64,000 nucleotides of DNA from Streptomyces fagopyri (GTDB lineage: Bacteria > Actinomycetota > Actinomycetes > Streptomycetales > Streptomycetaceae): NCBI RefSeq assembly GCF_009498275.1, contig NZ_CP045643.1:1798001-1862000 (forward strand). Direction: 5' to 3'. Positions 30,886 to 39,323 of this stretch are shown here, piece after piece; the stretch's first letter is position 1, and each line of letters begins with the position of its first letter. Made by a program: the position numbers and the translations under genes. The notes beneath the pieces are model-generated. The model was given only the letters and a program-made list of their open reading frames with translations. It did not search any database and was not told where the DNA came from.

Positions 30886-33279
30886 TCAGCTGGTCGTGAC
30901 GGCGGTGTCGTCGACGACGAAGCTGGTCTGGAGCGAGGAGTCCTCCACGCCGCTGAACTTCAGCGTGACGGTGGAGCCGGCGAACGAGGACAGGTCGAAG
31001 GTCTTCTGCGCGTACCCGGTGGCCTTGTTGAGGTTCGAGTACGACGCCAGGGTCGTCGATCCGGCGGTGACCGTCAGCTTGTCGTAGGCGGTGCTGGTGG
31101 TGGTCTCCGCGGTGTCGATGTGCAGGTAGAAGGTGAAGGAGGCCTTGCAGCCGGCGGGGATCGTCACCGACTGGGAGAGGGTGTCGGTGTGGGTGGAGCC
31201 GTAGCCGTCGAGCCAGGCCTTGTAGGAACCGGCGTGCGCGGCCTCACCGGTGTCGTTCGTGATGACGCCGCTGGAGGCGGTCCAGGTGGTGTTGCCCGAC
31301 TCGAAGCCCGGGTTGCCGAGCAGCTGCGCCGAGGAGCAGGTGCCCCCGCCGCCCGAGGACACCGTCCAGGTGAAGGACGCCGAGCCGGTCGCGCCGGTGC
31401 TGTCCGTGACCGTGACAGTGGTGCTGTAGGTGCCGGCCGTGGTCGGTGTCCCGGTGATCGCGCCGGTGGAGCTGTTGATCGACAGGCCGGTGGGCAGACC
31501 GGTCGCGGCGTAGCTCAGCGAACCGCTGTTGGTGCTGCTCGCGGAGACCTGCAGGCTCACCGCGGTGCCGACGGTGGAGGACTGACTGCCCGGGTTGGTG
31601 ACGGTCACACCGTTCGACGGCGGGGTGACGTGTCCGCCGACGGCGATGCCCGCGAAGGCGTTCGCCACCCCCGCGTACTGGGTGGAGTTGGCGCCGTACA
31701 GCGCGGTCGCGGCGTTGAGCGCGGCGGTACGGGCCCCGGCGTAGTTGGTGCTGGACGTCATGTACGTCGTCAGCGCCTTGTACCAGATCTGCAGCGCGGC
31801 GGCCCGGCCGATGCCCGCGACGGCGACACCGTCGGACGTGGTGCTGTTGTAGGTGACACCGTTGATCACCTTGGTGCCGCTGCCCTCCGAGAGCAGGTAG
31901 AACATGTGGTTCGCCGGACCCGAGGAGTAGTGCACGTCCAGGTTGCCGACACCGGAGTACCAACTGTCCGCGGAACCGCCGTCCTTGCTCGGCTTGTCCA
32001 TGTAACGCAGCGGCGTGCCGTCGCCGTTGATGTTGATCTTCTCGCCGATGAGGTAGTCACCGGGGTCGGAGGCGTTGTTGGCGTAGAACTCGACGCCGGT
32101 TCCGAAGATGTCGGAGGTCGCCTCGTTGAGGCCGCCGGACTCGCCGGTGTAGTTGAGGCCCGCGGTGTTGGAGGTGACACCGTGGCTCATCTCGTGGCCG
32201 GCCACGTCCAGCGAGGTGAGCGCGTGGGTGCTGCCCGAGCCGTCGCCGTACGTCATGCAGAAGCAGCTGTCGTCCCAGAAGGCGTTGACGTACGCCGTGC
32301 TGTAGTGGACGCGCGAGTAGGCGGCGACGCCGTCGTTCTTGATGCCGCTGCGGCCGAACGTGTTCTTGTAGAAGTCCCAGGTCATCTGGGCGCCGTAGGC
32401 GGCGTCGGCGCCGGCGGTCTGGGTGTTGGACCCCGAACCGGTGCCCCACGTGTCGTCGGCGTCGGTCATCAGCGTGCCCGTGCCCGACGTGCCGTTGTTG
32501 AGGCTGTACGTCTTGTGGCCACCGCGCGTGGTGTCGTACAGCTGGTAGGTCGACCCGGACAGGTTGGTGTTCAGGGTGACGGTGCCGCTGTACTGGGTGT
32601 TGCCGGTACCGGTCTTGACGGCCTGGTAGCGGTAGAGCTCGTTGCCGGTGGTGGCGTCGGTGATGACGTGCAACTGGCTCGGGGTGCCGTCGTCCTGGAG
32701 TCCCCCGATCACGGTCTCCCAGGCAAGCTTCGGGGTGCCGTTGCCGGCCCAGATCACCTTGCGCGCGCTGTCGGTGGTGGCCTTCTCGGCGGCCAGGGAC
32801 CTGGCGGCCTTCAGTGCCTTGCCGGCGGCGGCCGACTTGCTGAAGGTCGCGGCGGTCGAGGCGACCTTGATGACGCGCTTGTTGTTGAAGGTGCTGCTGA
32901 CCGTGCCGGCGGCCAGCGAGGCCGGCGGGGTGTGCACGACCACGTCACCGCCCAGCACCGGCAGCCCGGCGTAGGTGCGCTCGTAACGGGTGTGCACCGT
33001 GCCGTCCTGGTCCTTGACGACGTCCCTGACGACCAGCTTCTCCTTGGCCCCGAGGCCGAGGGTGCCGGCGGTCGCCGTGGTCCGCTGCGCCGCGCTCTTC
33101 AGCAGGGCCGCGTGCTGGGCGGGGGTGAGCTTCGCCTCCAGCCCTCCGCTGCGCAACGGGCTGGGGTGGGGGGCGGCGGCCTTGGCGACCGCCGGAACCG
33201 TCTGTATGCCGACGGCCAGCAACGCGGCGGTGGCCGCGAGTGCTCCGGCTGCGGCCGCCTGACGGGGAATTCGTCTCAC
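30886..33279 (-). CDS. secreted M4 (thermolysin-like) metallopeptidase with C-terminal accessory domains
   Basis: A 797-residue preproenzyme. Signal peptide: residues 1-35. FTP/PepSY-type propeptide: about 45-215. M4 catalytic domain: about 225-560, with HEMSH (His362, Glu363, His366) and the third ligand Glu386 in GGLNEATSD. Then come a putative Ig-fold domain of the He-PIG type (PAGLSINSSTGAITGTP-like) at 565-650, and a C-terminal beta-sandwich (NPGFESGNTTW to end) resembling carbohydrate- or protein-binding modules. It degrades extracellular protein. I chose the GTG at 33279 because AGGAG lies 5 bases upstream; the frame stays open 60 codons further up without a signal sequence. Confidence 0.93.
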   Translation of the reverse strand: MRRIPRQAAAAGALAATAALLAVGIQTVPAVAKAAAPHPSPLRSGGLEAKLTPAQHAALLKSAAQRTTATAGTLGLGAKEKLVVRDVVKDQDGTVHTRYERTYAGLPVLGGDVVVHTPPASLAAGTVSSTFNNKRVIKVASTAATFSKSAAAGKALKAARSLAAEKATTDSARKVIWAGNGTPKLAWETVIGGLQDDGTPSQLHVITDATTGNELYRYQAVKTGTGNTQYSGTVTLNTNLSGSTYQLYDTTRGGHKTYSLNNGTSGTGTLMTDADDTWGTGSGSNTQTAGADAAYGAQMTWDFYKNTFGRSGIKNDGVAAYSRVHYSTAYVNAFWDDSCFCMTYGDGSGSTHALTSLDVAGHEMSHGVTSNTAGLNYTGESGGLNEATSDIFGTGVEFYANNASDPGDYLIGEKININGDGTPLRYMDKPSKDGGSADSWYSGVGNLDVHYSSGPANHMFYLLSEGSGTKVINGVTYNSTTSDGVAVAGIGRAAALQIWYKALTTYMTSSTNYAGARTAALNAATALYGANSTQYAGVANAFAGIAVGGHVTPPSNGVTVTNPGSQSSTVGTAVSLQVSASSTNSGSLSYAATGLPTGLSINSSTGAITGTPTTAGTYSTTVTVTDSTGATGSASFTWTVSSGGGGTCSSAQLLGNPGFESGNTTWTASSGVITNDTGEAAHAGSYKAWLDGYGSTHTDTLSQSVTIPAGCKASFTFYLHIDTAETTTSTAYDKLTVTAGSTTLASYSNLNKATGYAQKTFDLSSFAGSTVTLKFSGVEDSSLQTSFVVDDTAVTTS

Positions 33280-34182
33280 TCGTACTCCTACTGCTGCGGC
33301 CGCGGGGACGACCGGTGACAGCCCGGGCAGACGGGATGTGCTGCCCGGGACGAGCTGAGCAGTGCGGTGCGGGGCCCCTGCGCAGGCCGTGGGGGCCCGT
33401 CCGGCAGGTGGAGGAAGGATGGCAGCTTGACGCAGCCATGTCATGCATGACCGGAGCATTCGAGGGTTAACCCTCGGCGGGGGCGCCCCCGGCCCGGATG
33501 GCGGCGCGGCCCGGACGGGCGGAGGATGGACGCGAGGGGCGGCGCACGGCCGGACCGGCCGGCACCGCCACGATGGAGGTCGTCACGGTCGGCCCGCCCG
33601 ACGAGCGACGCGTCAGCGCTCCGGGTGTGCCCGTAACCGTGCACCTCACCGGCCGCGACCCAGCCGTGGGAGCCCGTGAACCGGGCCCCGGCCGGTCCGA
33701 GTCCGCGAAACCGGTCGCGGAGGCCCGGAGTCGGCGGATCCACCGCGACGGACCTGCCGTCCAGGACGGACGCGCACCCGCGTGGATCAGCCGGCCGAGA
33801 GCGAAGTACGCCCGGCGGCGTCTTCGTTCACCAGTCCACCCCTTCCACCGTCCTCCCCTTCCCCCCGTCTGCCCTCACACCCGTCCGTCCGCCGATTCCT
33901 TCGCTGCCTTCGGGTCGTGCCGGAGCGCGCTGCCCGGGTCCCCGCGACCAGCGGGCCGTGGCAACCGAGTTCGCCGGAGGCATGACGACGGAATATGCGA
34001 ACGCGGAACGGGGTAACTCCGAAGAGCACGGCGACGCACCGGGCCGTGCCGGCCGGGAGAGACCCTCTTTCCCGGCGGTGACCCTGAGGCACGCGCCTGT
34101 TCCTCCAGGGCTGGGGCAGATGACTCCGCGGCGCCCGAGCCGGGCGGCGCGGAAGCCGGTCGTACGAGTCCAAGGAGGCGCA
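33280..34182. other. 0.9-kb gap with a perfect palindrome, no gene supported
   Basis: Several open frames overlap here on both strands, but none resembles a protein or has a convincing ribosome-binding site. The notable element is CGAGGGTTAACCCTCG (33461-33476), a perfect 16-bp palindrome about 180 bp upstream of the protease gene; TCATGCATGA (33441-33450) is a second, shorter one. The stretch 33990-34020 is less GC-rich and could be the promoter of the 35-residue ORF. Confidence 0.45.
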
Positions 34183-34290
34183 ATGAACCGCCAGATCCGC
34201 ATTCGTACCGTCCGCCGCCCCACCTCCGGCCGCGAGGTCAAGATGGAGATCGACCGGCGGACACCTTCGGGGCGAATCCTTCCCTACTGA
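34183..34290 (+). CDS. 35-residue basic peptide ORF
   Basis: AAGGAGG stands 5 bases before the ATG, one of the best ribosome-binding sites in the window. The peptide has 10 arginines, is strongly basic, and its N- and C-terminal halves share an R-x-P-(T/S)-(S/P)-G-R pattern (RRPTSGREV and RRTPSGRIL). No signal peptide or Cys. It ends 61 bp before the convergent SIS gene. It could be a small regulatory or nucleic-acid-binding peptide, or a chance ORF; I know no family. Confidence 0.45.
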   Translation: MNRQIRIRTVRRPTSGREVKMEIDRRTPSGRILPY

Positions 34291-34351
34291 TGCGAATTCC
34301 CCCTGCCGAGGGGCCCGTTCGGGTGCGGGACGCGGAATGCGGCGGCGCGAC

Positions 34352-35116
34352 TCAGCTCGCGGTGCGGCGGATGCGTCCCGCGTAGCGTTCCTCCAGCACG
34401 AGGTTGCCCTCGAAGCCCCCGGGGACGTTCGCCGACACGTAGACCGGTGGCCTGACACCGGCGGCGAGCAGAAGCGCGGCGGACTCCGCGACGGCCATCT
34501 GCACGAGCATCACCCCGGTCAGCGTGGACAGCGCGCAGACGGCGCCACCGCCCGGGAGTTCGAGCAGCGCGTCGCCCCGCGGCGCGGCGTTGTCCAGGAC
34601 CACGTCGGCGACGTCGGCCAGCTTCCGTCCGCTCGGGTGCGAGGCCGGCACCGCCCGGGTGTGGGCCAGCGAGGTGACGGCCAGGACGCGGTGCCCCCGC
34701 TCCTTGGCGTGCAGGGCCATCTCCACGACCACGTTGTTCACGCCCGAGTTGGAGACGATGACGAAGAGGTCCTCGGGCCGCGGCTCCACGAGGGCGTAGA
34801 TCCGGGCGGCGACACCGGACTCGCGCTCCAGGAGCGGGTCGGCGAGGACCTCGGGCCGCTCCCCGCCGTACAGCACCAGATCGGCGATGCTCAACCGGTT
34901 GGTCGGCACCAATCCCCCGGCGCGGCCCGCGATTTCGAGCACGAGGGCCTGGGAGTGCCCGGTGCCGAACGCCTGGACGACGCCGTCCGCGCGTACGCAG
35001 TCCGCGATCAGTCCGGCGGCACGCCGCACGTCGTCGCGGGCGGACGCGGTGATGCCGTCGAGGACGGCACGGCTCTCGCGCGCGAAGCTGTCGGCGCTGA
35101 CGGACCCTGCGGACAC
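34352..35116 (-). CDS. SIS-domain sugar-phosphate protein
   Basis: A 254-residue SIS-fold protein. Phosphosugar-binding motifs are FGTGHSQALVLEIAGRAGG (near residue 51) and VIVSNSGVNNVVVEMAL (near 118), then VTSLAH. Relatives include MurNAc-6-P etherase-like and GlcNAc-related isomerases, so a role in amino-sugar phosphate metabolism is likely. The GTG at 35116 follows GAGGAG by 6 bases. It is divergent from the MurR/RpiR regulator and shares its promoter region. Confidence 0.85.
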   Translation of the reverse strand: MSAGSVSADSFARESRAVLDGITASARDDVRRAAGLIADCVRADGVVQAFGTGHSQALVLEIAGRAGGLVPTNRLSIADLVLYGGERPEVLADPLLERESGVAARIYALVEPRPEDLFVIVSNSGVNNVVVEMALHAKERGHRVLAVTSLAHTRAVPASHPSGRKLADVADVVLDNAAPRGDALLELPGGGAVCALSTLTGVMLVQMAVAESAALLLAAGVRPPVYVSANVPGGFEGNLVLEERYAGRIRRTAS

Positions 35117-35307
35117 GTGGCACTCCTCACCGGTGGATCGAACCACCACTTCCATCCATCACCCATGAATGAATGAACCCTACCTCCTCTCGAGCCCCCT
35201 CGGTCCAGCGATTCAAGCCGTCGACCGGATGATGGCTGATACATTCACGGCCCGAAGCGTCCCGAAGGTGCCGGGACGTACGCAGAGCCGAGGAGATCGG
35301 GTAGAGC
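35117..35307. promoter_or_regulatory. divergent SIS / MurR-RpiR promoter region with TGAATGAA repeats
   Basis: CATGAATGAATGAACC lies at about 35164-35179, an AT-rich direct repeat of ATGA units. Its reverse complement resembles the ATTCATGCATTCA just upstream of the sugar kinase start (about 37469-37484). The shared element may be the operator of the MurR/RpiR-type regulator. This is inference from sequence likeness only. Confidence 0.4.
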
Positions 35308-36219
35308 ATGGAACGGACCGGCGCCGGCAACGGACTGCCCCCGACGGATGTCACCGCACTGATCCGCACCGAACTGCCGCGACTGACCGGCTCGTTGCGA
35401 AAGGTCGGCGAGCTGATCCTCGAGGACCCGGCCGCCGTCACCCACTGCTCGGCCGCCGAACTGGGCCGCCGTACCGGCACCTCGCAGGCGACCGTCACCC
35501 GGTTCTGCCGGGCCGTCGGGCTCGACTCCTACCAGCACCTGCTGATCGCGCTGGCCAGGGAGCGCGGCCGCGGCGAGGTCTCGGACTGGGGCACCGCCGA
35601 GATCGGCTCGGACATCTCCCCCGACGACGACCTCGAACGGGTCGTCGCCGTGGTCGGCAGCGCGGACCTGCGCGCGGTCCAGCAGACCATCGACCGGATC
35701 GACCTCGACGCGCTGGAGCGCGCGGCCCAGGCGGTGGCGCGCGCCCGCCGTGTCGACGTGTACGGCGTCGGCGGAAGCGGCGCGGTGGCACTGGAGACCG
35801 AGGTCCGTCTCTTCCGCATCGGCTGCGCGGTGCGCGGCTGGAACGAGGTGCACGCCGCGGCCACCTCCGCGGCCCTGCTCACCCCGGCCGACGTCGCCAT
35901 CGGCATCTCGCACTCCGGGTCGACCCGCGAGACCATCGAGCCCTTCGAACTCGCCGGCGAGCGCGGCGCGACCACCGTGGCGATCACCGCGGACCCGCGC
36001 TCGCCGCTCGCCCGCGCCGCGGACGTCCGACTGATCTCCGCCTCGTCCGAGACCAGCTTCCGCACCGGCAGCATCGGTGCCCGCCACTCCGTGCTGGTGC
36101 TCATCGACTGCCTGTACGTACGGGTCGCGCAGCTGTCGTACACACGGGCCAGTGCTTCGCTGACGTTGACCGGTCACATCGCCGGACAGCACGCGGTCAC
36201 GTCCCGCCGCACCCGCTGA
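35308..36219 (+). CDS. MurR/RpiR-family transcriptional regulator
   Basis: A 303-residue regulator with an N-terminal RpiR helix-turn-helix (LRKVGELILEDPAAV to ATVTRFCRAVGLDSYQ, residues 30-77) and a C-terminal SIS sugar-phosphate sensor (VDVYGVGGSGAVALETEV near residue 148, GISHSGSTRETIE near 199). It probably senses an amino-sugar phosphate and controls the divergent SIS gene and the nearby kinase gene. GAGGAG precedes the ATG. Confidence 0.9.
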   Translation: MERTGAGNGLPPTDVTALIRTELPRLTGSLRKVGELILEDPAAVTHCSAAELGRRTGTSQATVTRFCRAVGLDSYQHLLIALARERGRGEVSDWGTAEIGSDISPDDDLERVVAVVGSADLRAVQQTIDRIDLDALERAAQAVARARRVDVYGVGGSGAVALETEVRLFRIGCAVRGWNEVHAAATSAALLTPADVAIGISHSGSTRETIEPFELAGERGATTVAITADPRSPLARAADVRLISASSETSFRTGSIGARHSVLVLIDCLYVRVAQLSYTRASASLTLTGHIAGQHAVTSRRTR

Positions 36220-36314
36220 GCTCTCCGGCGCCGCGCGTCCGCGGGCGTCCGGCCCGCGTGTCCCTGCCGGGGCCGCGCGCGGTCCGTCGGAAAGACGGTC
36301 GGGGGGGCGGGCGG

Positions 36315-37457
36315 TCAGGCGGTCCCGGCAGGGTGTCGCGGGCCGGCGTGGCCGAGCCGGGCCAGGGCCACCGCGCCCCGGCAGCCGTCCGCCACCCGGT
36401 CGACCGTCAGCCCCATGTCCTCCAGCCGCCGGGTCAGTGGTGATGTCAGCGGACCGTCGGGGCCGAGCAACCCGCCCGTGACGACGATCCGTTCACCCGG
36501 GCGGGGACCCAACGCGCGGACAGCCGCCGCCAGATGGTCCACCGCCTCGCGCAGGATCGCCTCCGCGACCGGGTCCTTGTCGCGAGCCGCCTCGGCCACC
36601 AGCGGAGCGAGCCGGGCGAGTGCGACCGGTGGCTGTGCCATCACGGTGGGCAGCAGCCGCATGCGGTAGGCCTCGCGCCGCGCCCCGGACCACCGTGCGG
36701 CGACGCCCTCGGGCCGCCCGACCCCCACGGCTCCGCCGGCCTTTCCGGCCTCTCCGACCTCTCCGACCTCGGCGGCCCGCTCAGCCCCTGCGACCCCTTC
36801 GGCCCCCTCCAGGAGATCGGGGGGAAGCCCCAGGGCCAGGCCGACCGCCCGGGCCAGCGTCGTGGGGCCGCCGCGCCCGTCCGCCATGCGCAGGGCCGCG
36901 CGCACCGCTCCGCGTCCGATCCAGAACCCGCTGCCCTCGTCACCGAGCAGCCAGCCGTCACCGTCCACCGTGGTCGCGCAGCGGCGACCGACGATACGGG
37001 TCGCGCCCGCTCCGGTGCCGGCGACCAGGGCCAGTCCGTCGGCGGGCGCTCCCGGCGCGGAGGCGAAGGCCGCCTCGATGTCGCTGCTCACACCGACCGT
37101 CCGCGCCGCGATGCCCAGCCGCCGCAGCGCCTCGGTCAGGGCCGCGAGGGCGTTCAGCCGCCCCGGGTCCCTGTCGGCGAAGTCCGCGAAGTCCGCGGAA
37201 CCACCGGCACCCGCGGCACCCGCGAAGCCTCCGACCACGGCCACGACCCTGCCGCGTGCCCGCTCCGGAACCGACCGCCCGATGGCCTCGGCGAGATGGT
37301 CGGTGAGCTGCGGCAGCGGAACCGTCAGGGCGTTGCCCGGTCCCGCCGCGGCCTCGCCCAGGGTGCCTCCGGTCGCGGCGGACGCCAGTACGGCGCGGGT
37401 ACGAGTGCCTCCCGCGTCCAGGCCGACCACGAGATCCTGGTTCAATTCATTACTCAT
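36315..37457 (-). CDS. BadF/BadG-type ATPase, probable N-acetylglucosamine kinase
   Basis: A 380-residue ASKHA-fold kinase. Phosphate-1 motif GLDAGGTRTRAVL (near residue 12), the adenosine/phosphate-2 motif LVAGTGAGATRIVGRR near 145, and a closing RIVVTGGLLGPDGPL. Together with the SIS and MurR/RpiR genes it suggests amino-sugar uptake and recycling. Residues about 225-262 are a low-complexity insert (AEVGEVGEAGKAGGAVGVG) encoded by short repeats. The start at MSNELNQD is chosen by homology; the ribosome-binding site is poor. Convergent with the regulator gene. Confidence 0.82.
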   Translation of the reverse strand: MSNELNQDLVVGLDAGGTRTRAVLASAATGGTLGEAAAGPGNALTVPLPQLTDHLAEAIGRSVPERARGRVVAVVGGFAGAAGAGGSADFADFADRDPGRLNALAALTEALRRLGIAARTVGVSSDIEAAFASAPGAPADGLALVAGTGAGATRIVGRRCATTVDGDGWLLGDEGSGFWIGRGAVRAALRMADGRGGPTTLARAVGLALGLPPDLLEGAEGVAGAERAAEVGEVGEAGKAGGAVGVGRPEGVAARWSGARREAYRMRLLPTVMAQPPVALARLAPLVAEAARDKDPVAEAILREAVDHLAAAVRALGPRPGERIVVTGGLLGPDGPLTSPLTRRLEDMGLTVDRVADGCRGAVALARLGHAGPRHPAGTA

Positions 37458-37599
37458 CACGCGCCATGGTGATTCATGCATTCACCCGGGACAAGCCCTC
37501 GCGACGGTACGGACGACCGCTCCACGGAGGAGACATCGTTCCCCGTGTCGCGTCGGGCGGAGCACCCAAATCCGAAGGGGTTGAAAGTATGATCAGCCA

Positions 37600-38136
37600 A
37601 TGTCTGACATGACCGAGACCACGCCCGGCTGGCTGACCAGCGACGAGCTCGAGATGGCGCGGGCCCGTATGCCGATCCTGTACGTCGAGGCCGTTCCGGT
37701 GCGCGTCGACGACAACGGCGAAGTCACCAGCATCGGGCTGCTGCTGCGCATCGGGCCGGACGGAACGGTCAGCCGCACCCTCGTCTCCGGCCGCGTGCTG
37801 CACCACGAGCGGGTGCGCGACGCCCTGCTGCGTCATCTGGAGAAGGACCTCGGACCGGTGGCACTGCCCCGCATCCCCACCTCGCTGCAGCCCTTCACCG
37901 TCGCCGAGTACTTCCCGACGCAGGGGATCACGCCGTTCCACGACCCGCGCCAGCACGCGGTGTCGCTGGCCTACATCGTCCCGGTCACCGGTGACTGCCG
38001 TCCCCGGCAGGATGCCCTCGACCTGGTCTGGTTCAGCCCGGAGGAGGCGTCGACGTCCGTCGTCCTCGACGAGATGCCGGGCGGTCACGGCGCGCTCCTC
38101 AAGCAGGCCCTGGCCCACGTGGGCCGCCTGTCCTGA
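37600..38136 (+). CDS. NUDIX-fold protein, DUF4916 family
   Basis: A 178-residue protein whose beginning (WLTSDELEMARARMPILYVEAVPVR) and middle (LLRIGPDGTVSRTLVSGRVLHHER) fit the DUF4916 branch of NUDIX-like proteins. The canonical Nudix box GX5EX7REUXEEXGU is not intact, so pyrophosphohydrolase activity is doubtful. It is encoded alone. Its ATG lies after an AT-rich stretch without a clear Shine-Dalgarno. Confidence 0.78.
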   Translation: MSDMTETTPGWLTSDELEMARARMPILYVEAVPVRVDDNGEVTSIGLLLRIGPDGTVSRTLVSGRVLHHERVRDALLRHLEKDLGPVALPRIPTSLQPFTVAEYFPTQGITPFHDPRQHAVSLAYIVPVTGDCRPRQDALDLVWFSPEEASTSVVLDEMPGGHGALLKQALAHVGRLS

Positions 38137-38302
38137 ACCCGCCGGGAGCGTCTCGGCCAAAGCCGCCGGCGGCCTCGGCCGGGTTCGGCGCCGGTGTTCT
38201 TCGGCCGGGTCGGTCCGGGCCGGCCGGAGCCACCGCGCGCCCGGCGACAGTCCACCCGGACTCACCACCCACCCGGCGACGGCCCACCCGTCGGAAGAAC
38301 CG

Positions 38303-39025
38303 CTACCGGGGCCTTCGCACGAAGAACTCGTTGCCGTCGGGGTCGAGCATCAGTTCCCGGCCGCTGTCGCCCGGGCCGATGCCGGTGCGCTTCGCACCGA
38401 GTGAGATCAGACGGTCCGTCTCCGCCTCCCAGTCGGCGTCGGCGGGGAGCGACAGCTCGAAGTGGAGCCTGTTCGTGCCCGTCTTCGGCGCCACCGGAGG
38501 ACCACCCCAGGTGATCTTCGTGCCGCCGTCCGGCGACTGGATCGCGGTCTCCTGGTCCTGGTCCCAGACCAGCGGCCACCGCAGCGCCTCGCTCCAGAAG
38601 CGACCGACCTCCTCCGTACCGTCGCAGGCCAGCGCTCCGATGAAGCCGGTGCCGGCGAGGAACTTGTTGCCGGGCTCGATCACACAGAACTCGTTGCCGT
38701 CCGGATCGGCGAGCACCACATGGCCGTCTTCCGGGAGTTGGCCCACATCGATGTGTCTCCCACCGAGTTCGAGCGCCCTGGCCACCGTCCGCCGCTGATC
38801 CTCGTGGGAGGCGCTCGTGAGGTCGAAGTGCGCCCGGTTCCGGCCGGCCTTCGGCTCCTGGCCCGGCAGGAAGCGGATGCGGAACCCGGCGGAGTCCGGG
38901 GGCAGGAGCGCGACATCGCCGTCCGGACCGTGGGTCAGCTCCCGGCCCAGGACGCCGGACCAGAACCGCGCCAGGTCCCGCGGCCGGGTCGCGTTGAAGC
39001 AGATCGCGAACAGTCGACTGGTCAT
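38303..39025 (-). CDS. VOC-family (glyoxalase-fold) protein, two domains
   Basis: A 240-residue protein made of two vicinal-oxygen-chelate modules. Module 1 covers about residues 5-118 (FAICFNATRPRDLARFWSGVLG to LADPDGNEFCVIEPG), and module 2 about 125-240 (LACDGTEEVGRFWSEALRWPL to MLDPDGNEFFVRRPR). The repeated DPDGNEF ending is typical. Such proteins are often dioxygenases, lyases or antibiotic-binding proteins; nothing here decides between these. Start chosen at ATG 39025 by homology. Confidence 0.85.
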   Translation of the reverse strand: MTSRLFAICFNATRPRDLARFWSGVLGRELTHGPDGDVALLPPDSAGFRIRFLPGQEPKAGRNRAHFDLTSASHEDQRRTVARALELGGRHIDVGQLPEDGHVVLADPDGNEFCVIEPGNKFLAGTGFIGALACDGTEEVGRFWSEALRWPLVWDQDQETAIQSPDGGTKITWGGPPVAPKTGTNRLHFELSLPADADWEAETDRLISLGAKRTGIGPGDSGRELMLDPDGNEFFVRRPR

Positions 39026-39207
39026 TCCCGGGTGTCTCCGATCCGCTGACGGTCGATACGGCGCGTGGCGCTCCCCGCGAGCGCAGCCTAGGGGTGCCCG
39101 TCCGGCACCCGCATCCGGGTTTCCGTCGGGGAGGGGGAGCCCGGTCCCCCTCAAGGTGCCGACCGTGCGGAACGGTACCGTCGTCCCCCGCGTCCTCGGG
39201 GGCGCGG

Positions 39208-39241
39208 GAGTGGCCGCGGCGGTGCACCACCGCGGCCACTC
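39208..39241 (-). terminator. probable terminator of the prenyltransferase-tryptophanase gene
   Basis: A near-perfect inverted repeat (arms about 15-16 bp, AGTGGCCGCGG and its complement, one mismatch near the centre) about 85 bp past the stop of the fused gene on the minus strand. Confidence 0.65.
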
Positions 39242-39323
39242 CCCCACCACCCGCCCGCCGTCCACCGGCGGGGGGCGTCCGTCGGCCCGCGCGGGACCCG
39301 TCGGACGCCGCCCCGCCGCGGTG

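Noticed and set aside
33498..34016. Overlapping open frames upstream of the 35-residue ORF
   Set aside because: No ribosome-binding site, no domain, and frames on both strands are equally open, as is usual for GC-rich spacers.
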